Positions 28,058 to 36,539 of a stretch of 64,000 nucleotides of DNA are shown here, in pieces; within the stretch, counting starts at the first letter, position 1; every line of letters starts with the position of its first letter. The DNA lies in assembly GCF_019802345.1 (NCBI RefSeq), contig NZ_JAINDZ010000024.1, positions 1-64,000 of the forward strand. Reading direction: 5' to 3'. The notes beneath the pieces are model-generated. The model saw only the letters and a list, made by a program, of their open reading frames with translations, searched no databases and had not been told where the DNA came from. Origin of the DNA: Methylosinus sp. Sm6 (lineage in GTDB: Bacteria > Pseudomonadota > Alphaproteobacteria > Rhizobiales > Beijerinckiaceae). The position numbers and the translations under genes are program-made.

Positions 28058-29662
28058 TCAGCCGCTCAGCCAGGCTTCGTGGAAATGCAGAAAGCCATGC
28101 GCGTCGATGACGATTCCCTGCGCCGAGGACGACAGGGCGAGATTATACAGCAGCACATAGATCGGTATCGCATAGACCTCGTCGACGATCCGCCGCTGCG
28201 CTCGCAGATAGAGGGCTTTGCGCGCCTCCGGCTCGTCCTCGCGCGCGGCCTTTCGCAGCAAATCGGCGAGCTGGTCATCCTCGACCTGCACCACCGACAG
28301 ACGATTGCGCGCCTCGGGCGCGAAGACACGGCGCAGAACGTCGGGATCGTCCGCAAATTGCGCGCCGCCTGAAATATCGTAATCGCCCGCGAGTTGACGC
28401 TGGACGAGAAGCGGCCCGCTCTGGCTCTCGATCGTCAATGAGACCCCGATCTTGGCGAGCTGCCGACGGACGAGCTGCACGACGTCGAGACGCTGTTCGC
28501 GGTTGCCCTGAGCGTCGACGAATCCGAGCGCGAGCTTCTTGCCCGCCTTCTCGCGGACGCCGTCGGCGCCGCGACGCCAGCCCTTGCTCTCGAAAATATC
28601 CGCCGCCTGCTTGGGATCCGGCTTCCAGGATCCGGCGAGGTCCTGCTCCGCGGACGCGAACATCGACGGCGAGAGCGGCGACCAAGCGCGGGCGAGCGAG
28701 CCGAGATAGACGGTGCGAACGATGGCGTCGACATCGATCGCGAGACGAAGCGCGCGGCGAAGATCGGGATCATCCCAGGGCGCGCGCGTCGGATTGACGA
28801 ACAGCGCATAATTGGTGTTGAGCAGCTCCTGCTGCACGAGACGAAGATCCGGCGAGGAGCGGATCGTCGCCAGATGCTGCGAGGGGACGAGGTCCGCCAC
28901 TTGGACTTGCCCGCTCTGCAGCGCGGCGACGCGTGTCGAATGTTCCGGCACATTTTTGAACGTCAGCCGATCGAGCCGCGCAGGGCCCGAAAGAGTCGAC
29001 GTCGACGGCGGCCAGCGATAGTCCGGATTGCGCTCGAGCCGAATCTCCACGCCCGCCGCGAGGCCGGTGAAGCGAAACGGACCAGTGCCGACCGGATTCT
29101 GGCCAATTCCCTCGCCATATTTCGTGATCGCGGCGGGCGAGACGATCCCGAGCTTCGTCGAGCTCAAATTGCGCAGCAGCGGCGCGAAAGGCTCGGCGAG
29201 CGTGACGCCGAGCCGATGCGGAGCGAGCGCCTCGGTCGCGACGACAGGGCCGAGCTCGCCGCGCGCATAGGTCGCGACATTCGGGTCGATGACGCGATCC
29301 AAATTGAATTTCAGAGCCGCCGCATCGAAGCGGGAGCCGTCGTGGAACAGAACATCATCGCGCAGATCGAATACGTAATGCCGGCGATCCGGCGAAATCT
29401 CCCAGGAGCGCGCCAGCCATGGGCCGACGGTCTGATCGGCGCGTAGCACGACGAGGCTGTCGTAGATCGAGCGAAAGACGCGGTTGTGAGGCGCGAACAG
29501 CGAATTATGCGGATCCAGCACGAATTTGACAATCGAAGCGCCGTCGAACGCCACCGTCAGCTCGCCGCCCGAGCGCGGCGACTGCGCCGCCAACGAGCCG
29601 CCGAATGGCGCGGCGACGAAGGCGCTCGCCAGCAGCTCGTTGAACCGACGCCTCGTCGTCAT
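28058..29662 (-). CDS. ABC substrate-binding protein, family 5, system B
   Basis: A 534-residue periplasmic binding protein. Residues 1-26 form an Arg-rich (MTTRRRF) hydrophobic signal ending AAQ-S. Motifs GPWLARSWEISPDRRHYVF, DVLFHDGSRFDAAALKFNLD and NPVGTGPFRFTGL define family 5. First gene of system B, transcribed away from the second SsuD-like gene, so the two share a 198-bp control region. Confidence 0.9.
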   Translation of the reverse strand: MTTRRRFNELLASAFVAAPFGGSLAAQSPRSGGELTVAFDGASIVKFVLDPHNSLFAPHNRVFRSIYDSLVVLRADQTVGPWLARSWEISPDRRHYVFDLRDDVLFHDGSRFDAAALKFNLDRVIDPNVATYARGELGPVVATEALAPHRLGVTLAEPFAPLLRNLSSTKLGIVSPAAITKYGEGIGQNPVGTGPFRFTGLAAGVEIRLERNPDYRWPPSTSTLSGPARLDRLTFKNVPEHSTRVAALQSGQVQVADLVPSQHLATIRSSPDLRLVQQELLNTNYALFVNPTRAPWDDPDLRRALRLAIDVDAIVRTVYLGSLARAWSPLSPSMFASAEQDLAGSWKPDPKQAADIFESKGWRRGADGVREKAGKKLALGFVDAQGNREQRLDVVQLVRRQLAKIGVSLTIESQSGPLLVQRQLAGDYDISGGAQFADDPDVLRRVFAPEARNRLSVVQVEDDQLADLLRKAAREDEPEARKALYLRAQRRIVDEVYAIPIYVLLYNLALSSSAQGIVIDAHGFLHFHEAWLSG

Positions 29663-29753
29663 CGTGACGCGTCCTCACTCGGTGATCGCAGCCGCATCAA
29701 TCTACCATTTTCAGGCGCCCGGGCAATGCGAGGACCGGATGTCGATCCGCGAG

Positions 29754-29762
29754 TTTTCTCAA
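29754..29762. promoter_or_regulatory. TTTTCTCAA element shared upstream of both SsuD-like genes
   Basis: TTTTCTCAA-N-CG occurs 99 bp before this monooxygenase start. It also occurs on the minus strand at 14424-14432, 113 bp before the first copy. Weak further similarity follows (TTG about 9 bp later). It could be a shared regulator site; chance is not excluded. Confidence 0.25.
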
Positions 29763-29860
29763 TCGATCGAGTTGCGCAAATCAACTTTTCACCGCGATGC
29801 GCGCTTCGTAAGCTTCAAATTGGAAGCATGGCCGATGCGGCCGAGATGCGGAGCTTTCTC

Positions 29861-30982
29861 ATGACCGTCGAATTCATCGGCATCCTGCATTACCGCCCCG
29901 GCTCCGAGAGCATCGCGGGTAGCGGCCCGGCCGTGCAGCCGGAATTCGCGCGCGAGCTTGCAAAAGCTCACGAGACAGCCGGATTCGATCGTGTGCTGAT
30001 CGGTTACAGCTCCGCCTCCGGCGACGGCTTCATCGCCGCGCAGCACGCGGCCGCGTACACAGAGACGCTCGGCTTTCTCGTCGCGCATCGTCCCGGCGTC
30101 GTCGCCCCGACGGTCGCCGCGCGAAAATTCGCGACTCTCGACCAGTTCACCGGCGGTCGCGCGTCCGTCAACATCATCAGTGGCGGCGACGATCATGAGC
30201 AGCGCCGCGACGGCGACTATCTCACCCATGACGAGCGCTACGAACGCACCGGCGAATATATCGAGGTTTTGAAGAGGATTTGGACGAGCGACGCTGCGAT
30301 CGACCACGCCGGCCGGCATTATCGCTTCGAAGACAATGTCTCGTCGGTGAAGCCGGTTCAAAAGCCTCACATTCCGATTTACTTCTCGGGATCGTCGGAT
30401 GCGGCGATCGAAATCGGCGCGCGCTTCGCCGACGTCTATATGCTCTGGGCCGAATCGCTCGCCGGAACGCGCGATCAGATCACGCGCATCCGCGCCGCGG
30501 CCGCCAGGCACGGGCGCGCCGACGCGATCCGTTTCAGCCTCTCGGTTCGTCCGATCCTCGCTTCGACGGAAGAGAAGGCGTGGGAGCGCGCACGTTCTAT
30601 CCTCGAGGCGGCGAAGGCGTTGCGCGAAGCGACCACGTCGACCGTGGCGGCCTTTCTACGCCGGCGTAACGATGCTCCGGCCAATACGGGCTCGCTCCGC
30701 TTGTTGAAAGTTGCCGCCGAGGGCGCCGTCGTCGACAAGAGGCTCTGGACCGAGATCGCGTCGCTGACCGGCGCGAGCGGCAATTCGACCGCGCTCGTGG
30801 GTACAGCCGAGCAGGTCGCGGAGTCTCTGCTCGACTATCGAGCGATCGGCGTCGATGCATTTCTCATCCGCGGCTTCGATCCTCTTCCCGACGCCATCGA
30901 ATATGGCGAGAAGCTCATTCCGCTCGTCCGGCGCGAAGCCGCGCTTCGAGACGCCTCGCGGTCCGGCGCCGCTGCGGAGTGA
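29861..30982 (+). CDS. LLM flavin-dependent monooxygenase (SsuD-like), copy 2
   Basis: A 373-residue paralogue of the protein at 13190-14311, equal in length and closely similar throughout (LVAHRPGVVAPTVAARKFA, GGRASVNIISGGDDHEQRRD, IYFSGSSDAAIEIGARFA). The start at 29861 has GGAG 8 nt upstream; a longer open frame to 29486 is only the antisense of the binding-protein gene. Expected to cleave C-S bonds of sulfonates or sulfones with FMNH2. Divergent from system B. Confidence 0.9.
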   Translation: MTVEFIGILHYRPGSESIAGSGPAVQPEFARELAKAHETAGFDRVLIGYSSASGDGFIAAQHAAAYTETLGFLVAHRPGVVAPTVAARKFATLDQFTGGRASVNIISGGDDHEQRRDGDYLTHDERYERTGEYIEVLKRIWTSDAAIDHAGRHYRFEDNVSSVKPVQKPHIPIYFSGSSDAAIEIGARFADVYMLWAESLAGTRDQITRIRAAAARHGRADAIRFSLSVRPILASTEEKAWERARSILEAAKALREATTSTVAAFLRRRNDAPANTGSLRLLKVAAEGAVVDKRLWTEIASLTGASGNSTALVGTAEQVAESLLDYRAIGVDAFLIRGFDPLPDAIEYGEKLIPLVRREAALRDASRSGAAAE

Positions 30983-31028
30983 GCCGCGACGAAACTCCGC
31001 AGCTCGCGCCGCGACGATCGTCGGCCTC

Positions 31029-32594
31029 CTATCTCACGACGTGAAAGTTGGCGACGCCGTCATTGGCGAGCTGCGCGACGAGCTGAAGCTCCCAGTCGAT
31101 ATAGGCTCGCATCGCCTCGCTTGCATTGTCCGTTCCCTCATAGGGTCTCTTATAGACGTCGTCGGGCGCGCTGATCCAGCGCTCGTCCTCCGTCGTGAGC
31201 GCGCCGAAGGCGGCGTTCCCGCCCGCTAGCGCACGAACGTCGCCCGGCCAGCTCGCTCTCGCGCGCGAAAAATTGTCGAGAGCGATTTCGCCGTCGGTCG
31301 AGGTCAGCACGATTGTTCGATCGCTCGGGAGCGTCGCGAGGTCGCGCTCGAGATGAGCCGCCGCAGCCCAAAGGGCGCCCGGAATATGCGCGGCCCGATA
31401 ATCCACCGAGCGACCGATGTCGACGAGGATGAAATCCTCGCGCCGCGCGGCGACCTCCGCCGCGAAAATGACGTTCTCGGCGAGCGCCGGCAAAGGCGGG
31501 CGTCGACGCGTCGGCGAGCCGCTCTCAGTTGCGACGCCTGCGTCCGGCGACAGCACATAAGTCTCCCAGCCGAGCTGAACGAGCCAGGCCGCCGTCGTCA
31601 GCGCGCGCGCTTCGGCGTCGTCGTAGAGCACGATGCGCGCCCCGCGCACGGCGACCCATTCGTCGGTCGCCTGAACGAGCTGGCCGCCCGGAGCGGAGCG
31701 AAATCCGGCGACATGGCCGGCCGCGAACTCCTCGGGCGTGCGAACGTCGAGCAGATAGAGGGTGCGCTCGGCGCGCTGCTCGAGAAGGGCTTTGAAGCGG
31801 GCCGCATCGATCGTCTCCACCCCGACCTGCTTCGCCCGCGCGCGCGCCGCGGCGATCGCCTGCGCTCGGCCGCTGGCGCTCGTCGGCGGAGAGCGGCGCG
31901 TCTGGCCGACATCGAGCGTGAGGCCCTCGAGCGTCCAGCCGATGGTTCCGTTCCTCAGCGCGGCGACACGATTGGGAATGCCCGTGTCGACGAGCGTCTG
32001 AGCGCCGATGATGGAACGCGTCCGGCCCGCGCAATTGACCAGTATGAACGTGTCCGGCGAAGGCGCGATATCGAAGATGCGCAGCGCCAATTCGCCGCCG
32101 GGCGTGCTGACGCCCTTGGGGATGCTCATCGCGCGATACTCCTCGAAGCGGCGGGCGTCGACCACGACGAGATTCGGCTCCTCCGCAATGAGCTTCGCCG
32201 CCGCCTGCGCCGGAAGCGAGGGCGTGTGGCGTATGGCTTCGACCAATTCGCCGAAGGCTTTCGATGGAACATTGACGTCGCGGAACAATTCGCCGACCTC
32301 GCCATAGGCGGACAGCCCTCCGCGGAGGAGGCGGACATCGGCGTAGCCGAGCTCCTCGAGACGGCGCGCCGCTCGTTCGGCGAAGCCTTCGCCATCGTCG
32401 TAGACGACGAGCGTCGCGGAGAGTCGAGGCGCGAGCTCCATGACTCGGGAGTCGATCTCGGAGATGGGGAGGGATATGGCGAAGAAAGGGTGCGCCCGCG
32501 AATAGGGCGCTTCCTCGCGCGCGTCGAAGAGCGCGACCTCGCCGCCCTCCCGCCAGATTTGCCGCAATGCGTGGGCGGAAATCGATCCTGCCAT
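31029..32594 (-). CDS. Rhodanese-like protein with four tandem domains, one active
   Basis: The 521-residue protein contains four rhodanese domains (about 1-105, 125-225, 262-350, 370-460). Only the second has a catalytic cysteine, in FILVNCAGRTRSIIG (C188). Domains one and three carry aspartate at that site (LVVYDDGEG, IVLYDDAEA), and the fourth has Thr/Ser (IVLTSTDGE). Rhodaneses transfer sulfane sulfur from thiosulfate or persulfides. It starts 5 bp after the thiol dioxygenase stop, so they are co-translated and probably act in the same pathway of thiol sulfur oxidation. Confidence 0.88.
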   Translation of the reverse strand: MAGSISAHALRQIWREGGEVALFDAREEAPYSRAHPFFAISLPISEIDSRVMELAPRLSATLVVYDDGEGFAERAARRLEELGYADVRLLRGGLSAYGEVGELFRDVNVPSKAFGELVEAIRHTPSLPAQAAAKLIAEEPNLVVVDARRFEEYRAMSIPKGVSTPGGELALRIFDIAPSPDTFILVNCAGRTRSIIGAQTLVDTGIPNRVAALRNGTIGWTLEGLTLDVGQTRRSPPTSASGRAQAIAAARARAKQVGVETIDAARFKALLEQRAERTLYLLDVRTPEEFAAGHVAGFRSAPGGQLVQATDEWVAVRGARIVLYDDAEARALTTAAWLVQLGWETYVLSPDAGVATESGSPTRRRPPLPALAENVIFAAEVAARREDFILVDIGRSVDYRAAHIPGALWAAAAHLERDLATLPSDRTIVLTSTDGEIALDNFSRARASWPGDVRALAGGNAAFGALTTEDERWISAPDDVYKRPYEGTDNASEAMRAYIDWELQLVAQLANDGVANFHVVR

Positions 32595-32599
32595 TCGAC

Positions 32600-33196
32600 T
32601 CAGCTCCCGAGCTCGCACGAGCGATCCCACAGATTTGGCGTTGCGCCGTTCGAATAGCCGGATACGAACGCTTTCTCGACGCCCGTCGCCGGATCGAAGG
32701 TAGCCCGCCGCACGGCGCCGATATTCCCGCCATAGACGTGTATGCTGATCGAGACGCCATTCGGCCGGGCGTTGGCGATTTCGTGAATGTCGCCGATGCG
32801 CGGCGAAACTGCGACGACGGAGCCCTGCTCCAGCAGCCTCGGAGCATCAGCCGTCAGCTTTCCGTCCGGCGCGCGACGATAGTCGATAGAGCGTTCCGCG
32901 CCGCGCAGCAGACCGACGAGTCCCCAGACGCGATGATCATGCACCGGCGTCTTCTGCCCGGGGCCCCAGACGAAGCTCACAATCGACAGCCGCTCGAGAG
33001 GATCGGCGTGCAGAAGATATTGCCGGTAGAATTGGGGATCCGCGGCGGCATATTCGTCCGGCAGCCAGTCGTCATGGGTGACGAGCTCGTCCAATCGGGG
33101 GAGAATGTCGGCGAGCGTCGCGGCTTCATCCCAGCCGCGATCGATGATTTGCGTCGTCTCGACGACGAAGTCGCGCAACCTTCGGATCGATGTCAT
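32600..33196 (-). CDS. Cysteine dioxygenase-type thiol dioxygenase
   Basis: The 198-residue cupin has the three iron-binding histidines: PVHDHRVWG (H86, H88) and DIHEIAN (H138). The residue equivalent to the mammalian crosslinked cysteine is Gly, as in bacterial enzymes. Members oxidise cysteine or 3-mercaptopropionate to the sulfinate with O2. Next to a rhodanese and downstream of a large amidohydrolase, it probably degrades a released thiol. Cysteine versus mercaptopropionate cannot be decided by eye. Confidence 0.85.
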   Translation of the reverse strand: MTSIRRLRDFVVETTQIIDRGWDEAATLADILPRLDELVTHDDWLPDEYAAADPQFYRQYLLHADPLERLSIVSFVWGPGQKTPVHDHRVWGLVGLLRGAERSIDYRRAPDGKLTADAPRLLEQGSVVAVSPRIGDIHEIANARPNGVSISIHVYGGNIGAVRRATFDPATGVEKAFVSGYSNGATPNLWDRSCELGS

Positions 33197-33332
33197 TCTC
33201 GCGCTCCCAAAGCTTCGATTTCCATCTTCATTGCGGAATGGGTTTGGCCCGACAAGCGAGTTCTTCGAAAGGCGCCCATGAGCGGCGTCGCAGATTCCGA
33301 AACGGATGTCTCGGGCCGGCGTCGAGCCGCGC

Positions 33333-36300
33333 TCACGCGAAATGCCCGGCGCAGCAACAGGCGGCGCGGCTCTCGGCGACGAATTGCGCGCTGTGCCACC
33401 AATAGTCGGATTCCTGGGCGGCCGTGTCGACCGCGACGCAGCTCATTCGCTTGCGCGCGTTGGTCCCGGAGAAAGGCGCGCGCAATGCGGCCGGCGTATG
33501 TATGACGCCATTCGCGACAATGGCGTCGATCGCCGCCGCATCTTCTATGCGTCTCAACGGGTCGCCGTCGACGACCAGAAAATCAGCGAGCGCGCCTTGC
33601 TCGATCACGCCGATCGGTTCTTCGAGGAACTCGCCCGAAAAGCGCGTCGCCGTGGACAGCGCCTCCCATGGCGCGACGCCGAATCGCACCATCGCGCGGA
33701 GATTGAGATGCAGGCTCAGCCCAGAAAAGTCGAGCGGCGCATCGGTGCCCGTGACGATGCGGCCGCCGGCGTCGAGCGTGTCGCGAATTTGCCGCACGCT
33801 GCGCTCGAGGAAGGAAAGCAGAACGGCGCGCGCCGTCGGGTCCTCGCCGAGGCGCTTCACCAGCGCGTTCAGCCGCGCCTGCTCCCATGCGGGATAGAAT
33901 GCGCGCACGCGCTCGTCGTCGACGATCGACGGAGATTCGCCGAGCAAGGCCCAGGCATGGAACAGGGTCGGCGTGCGCGCCGCCCGCGCCGCGCCGAACA
34001 GGCGAGTTACATCCGCATAGCCCGCGCCGAGCGCGCTGATCGTGCGCGAGTAGCCGAATCGGCTCGTCGCGCCCAAATGCTCGACGCCATCGACGCCGAG
34101 CGCGAGCGCCGGATAATGATAATGCGAGGTGACGTGCCGTCCCCAACCTTGCGCGATGCGCGCGATCTCGGCCTGCGCAGCGTGCGGCAGGCGCACATAG
34201 GTCTTGATCATGTCATAGGAGAGCGCCCGCGCCCGCGCCAGCTCGCGAGCGAGCTGGCCCTCCTCCGTCACCGGGCGCATGAAATTATAGAAGATGCGCG
34301 AGCCGTCGAGCGGCTCGCCAGTCCCGAAGAGACGCGGGCCGAGTCGTGCTCCCGCTTCGATCGCTTCTCGGTCCTCGACCATATGATACGACGGCCCGCC
34401 GGGCGAGCGCGTCGCCGTCACGCCATAGGCGAGCAGCAAGCGCCCGAAGCGATCGCCGAAGCGCTGCGACTGACGATGCAGATGCATGTCGACAAGGCCG
34501 GGAATGGCGGCGCAACTCGAAGCGTCGAGGAAGCGTAGATCACCCTCTTCGGGCGGCGCTGCGGTAGATGGCGAGAGGCTCGCGACACGATTGCCTTCGA
34601 CGAGAACATCGACGCGCTCGCGATAGTCACGGCCCTTCCCGTCCCAGAGCCGCCCGACGCGAACGAGCGTGCGCGCGGCCGGCGCCGCCCTCGCCCAGGT
34701 CAATGGCAGATCGACCGCGCGCGGCGGACCGCCATCGATGTCAACGAGGCGCAATTTTCCGTTCGAGAGATAGAGGAGCGTGCGCGAATCGCCGCTCCAG
34801 CTCGGCGCGTCGGCGACCTCGTCGGAGAGCCGGCGCGGCTCCCCGACAAAGCGGCCCTGCTCATCGACTGGCGCGATCCAGAGCGTGCTGGCGAACACGT
34901 AAGCGAGATGACGCCCGTCGGGCGCCCATGCCGGACCATCGTCGCCGCGCGTGGCGATGGAGCGATGAGGCGCGATCGGCGCATAGATCGCCTTGCCGGT
35001 CGCGCGCTCGATCGTGAGAATTTCGTTCAGCCCCTCGCGATAGCGCGCCGAATAGGGCTTGAAGGCGGCAAGCGCGATATAGCGTCCATAGGGACCGAAG
35101 CTCGGACGACCAGGCTCCCACAGCGGGCCATGAGCCATGCGCGTCTCGCCGGTCGCGACCTCGACCGTATGCACGGCGCCGTTCTGATCGAGAAAGACGA
35201 GCGAGGCGCCGTCCGGCGACCAGCTGGCCGCGAAGGAGGCGTCGGAGCGGCGCGTCAATTGCCGGTCTTCTCCCGTGGCGAGATCGCGCAGCCAGATGTC
35301 GAGCACGCCCGCCCGATCGGACGAATAGGCGAGCCATTTGCCGTCCGGGGACCAAGAGGGATCACATTTGTGAAAGCCGTCGCGGATCACAGGCGTCGCG
35401 TCGCCGCCGATCTCCAGCACATAGATGTCGTTCAACGCGCGAAAGGCGATGCGCTTGCCGTCCGGCGAAAGGACCGGGCTGCCGATGCCGACGACCGGGC
35501 GGGGAGCGGTCGAATCGAAATCGCGACGCCGCTTGTCATAGCTCGGCGACGTGGCCGTGACCGACACCGCGAAGGGAATCACCCTCGCGGATCCGCCCGC
35601 CATCGGCGCCCGCCTGATCTTCCCGTTCGAGGCGTAGAGGAGGTCGCCGCCAGGCAGAATGTTCGCCCGGAATGGAAACACATCCTCTCCGGTCACGACG
35701 ACGGCGCTGTCATTCATCAGCCGCGTCTCTCCATCCGCCAGCATGACGTGAAGCAAGCCGCCGTCGGGCCCGAAGCTCGGCGCGAAGAGGCCGGACGGGC
35801 GCAGCAGATCCGTGGAGCGAGGAATGGCGAGGCGCGTCTCGGCGACGCCGTCGAAATCGGCGACGATCAGCTTCGCGCCGCCCGCGACATAGGCGATGCG
35901 CCTGCCGTCCGGTGACCAGGCCGGCTCCGAATCCTGCGTGTCGCCGCGCGAAAAGAGGCGGATCTCGCCGCTCGCGAGATCGAGGATATGAATAGCGTAA
36001 CGGCCCTCGCTGCGGTCCGACGAAAAGGCGATGCGTCGCCCGTCGGGAGAAAAGCGTGGCTCGCGATGATCATAGGGGCCGCTGGTCAGCTGCTTCGAGC
36101 CGGATCCGTCGGCGCGGATCGTCCAGATATGAAAATTGCCCGTGCGATAGGATTGGAAGCAGAGCGTCTCGCCGTCGGGAGACCAGTCGGGCTGCGCGAT
36201 ATCGGCGAAATCGTCGGTCAGTCGGCGCGCGACGCCGCCCTCGGCGTCGACGATCCAGAGAACACCCAGCAGATCGAAGGCGATGCGCTGTCCGTCCGGC

Positions 36301-36476
36301 GCGGCGGCGACCGCGATATTGGTGCCCTCGGCGAGAGTGATCTCCTGCGACGGCGGATCGGCTCGCTCGAAAGCTGGGGGCGCGCCGAGCGTGGGCGCGC
36401 CCGCGCTGGCGAGAGCCGCGCCGCCTCCCAGCAGCAATGTCCGGCGATCGACGCCTCGGCGCAACTGGTCGATCAT
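33333..36476 (-). CDS. Tat-exported amidohydrolase fused to a TolB-like beta-propeller
   Basis: The 1047-residue protein begins with a twin-arginine-like signal (RRTLLLGGGAALASA, residues 11-25). About 600 residues of PD40/WD40-like repeats follow (PDWSPDGETLCFQS, EPAWSPDGRRIAYVA and others). The last 400 are a metal-dependent amidohydrolase with GLVDMHLH at about 660 and VTGTDAPLDF near the end. Such propeller-amidohydrolases are exported and often hydrolyse peptide-like amides. The C-terminal tail contains CCC near the end. It lies 63 bp after the TonB receptor gene and precedes the dioxygenase, so the three may be one operon. Confidence 0.87.
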   Translation of the reverse strand: MIDQLRRGVDRRTLLLGGGAALASAGAPTLGAPPAFERADPPSQEITLAEGTNIAVAAAPDGQRIAFDLLGVLWIVDAEGGVARRLTDDFADIAQPDWSPDGETLCFQSYRTGNFHIWTIRADGSGSKQLTSGPYDHREPRFSPDGRRIAFSSDRSEGRYAIHILDLASGEIRLFSRGDTQDSEPAWSPDGRRIAYVAGGAKLIVADFDGVAETRLAIPRSTDLLRPSGLFAPSFGPDGGLLHVMLADGETRLMNDSAVVVTGEDVFPFRANILPGGDLLYASNGKIRRAPMAGGSARVIPFAVSVTATSPSYDKRRRDFDSTAPRPVVGIGSPVLSPDGKRIAFRALNDIYVLEIGGDATPVIRDGFHKCDPSWSPDGKWLAYSSDRAGVLDIWLRDLATGEDRQLTRRSDASFAASWSPDGASLVFLDQNGAVHTVEVATGETRMAHGPLWEPGRPSFGPYGRYIALAAFKPYSARYREGLNEILTIERATGKAIYAPIAPHRSIATRGDDGPAWAPDGRHLAYVFASTLWIAPVDEQGRFVGEPRRLSDEVADAPSWSGDSRTLLYLSNGKLRLVDIDGGPPRAVDLPLTWARAAPAARTLVRVGRLWDGKGRDYRERVDVLVEGNRVASLSPSTAAPPEEGDLRFLDASSCAAIPGLVDMHLHRQSQRFGDRFGRLLLAYGVTATRSPGGPSYHMVEDREAIEAGARLGPRLFGTGEPLDGSRIFYNFMRPVTEEGQLARELARARALSYDMIKTYVRLPHAAQAEIARIAQGWGRHVTSHYHYPALALGVDGVEHLGATSRFGYSRTISALGAGYADVTRLFGAARAARTPTLFHAWALLGESPSIVDDERVRAFYPAWEQARLNALVKRLGEDPTARAVLLSFLERSVRQIRDTLDAGGRIVTGTDAPLDFSGLSLHLNLRAMVRFGVAPWEALSTATRFSGEFLEEPIGVIEQGALADFLVVDGDPLRRIEDAAAIDAIVANGVIHTPAALRAPFSGTNARKRMSCVAVDTAAQESDYWWHSAQFVAESRAACCCAGHFA

Positions 36477-36539
36477 TGCGTTCTCCGTGAAATTCTCGCG
36501 ATGCGACTGCGGATCACGCCCCAGAGCTCGGCGCTTTTT

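Noticed and set aside
29486-29860. Longer start for the second SsuD-like gene
   Set aside because: The extra 125 codons overlap the divergent binding-protein gene; the family N-terminus and a GGAG site fit 29861.
31012-31023. CGACGATCGTCG palindrome between the convergent monooxygenase and rhodanese genes
   Set aside because: 12-bp palindrome without loop or T-run; common by chance in this base composition, so not called a terminator.
31353-32657. 434-residue plus-strand frame opposite the rhodanese gene
   Set aside because: Shadow in GC-rich DNA; the rhodanese frame carries four recognisable domains.
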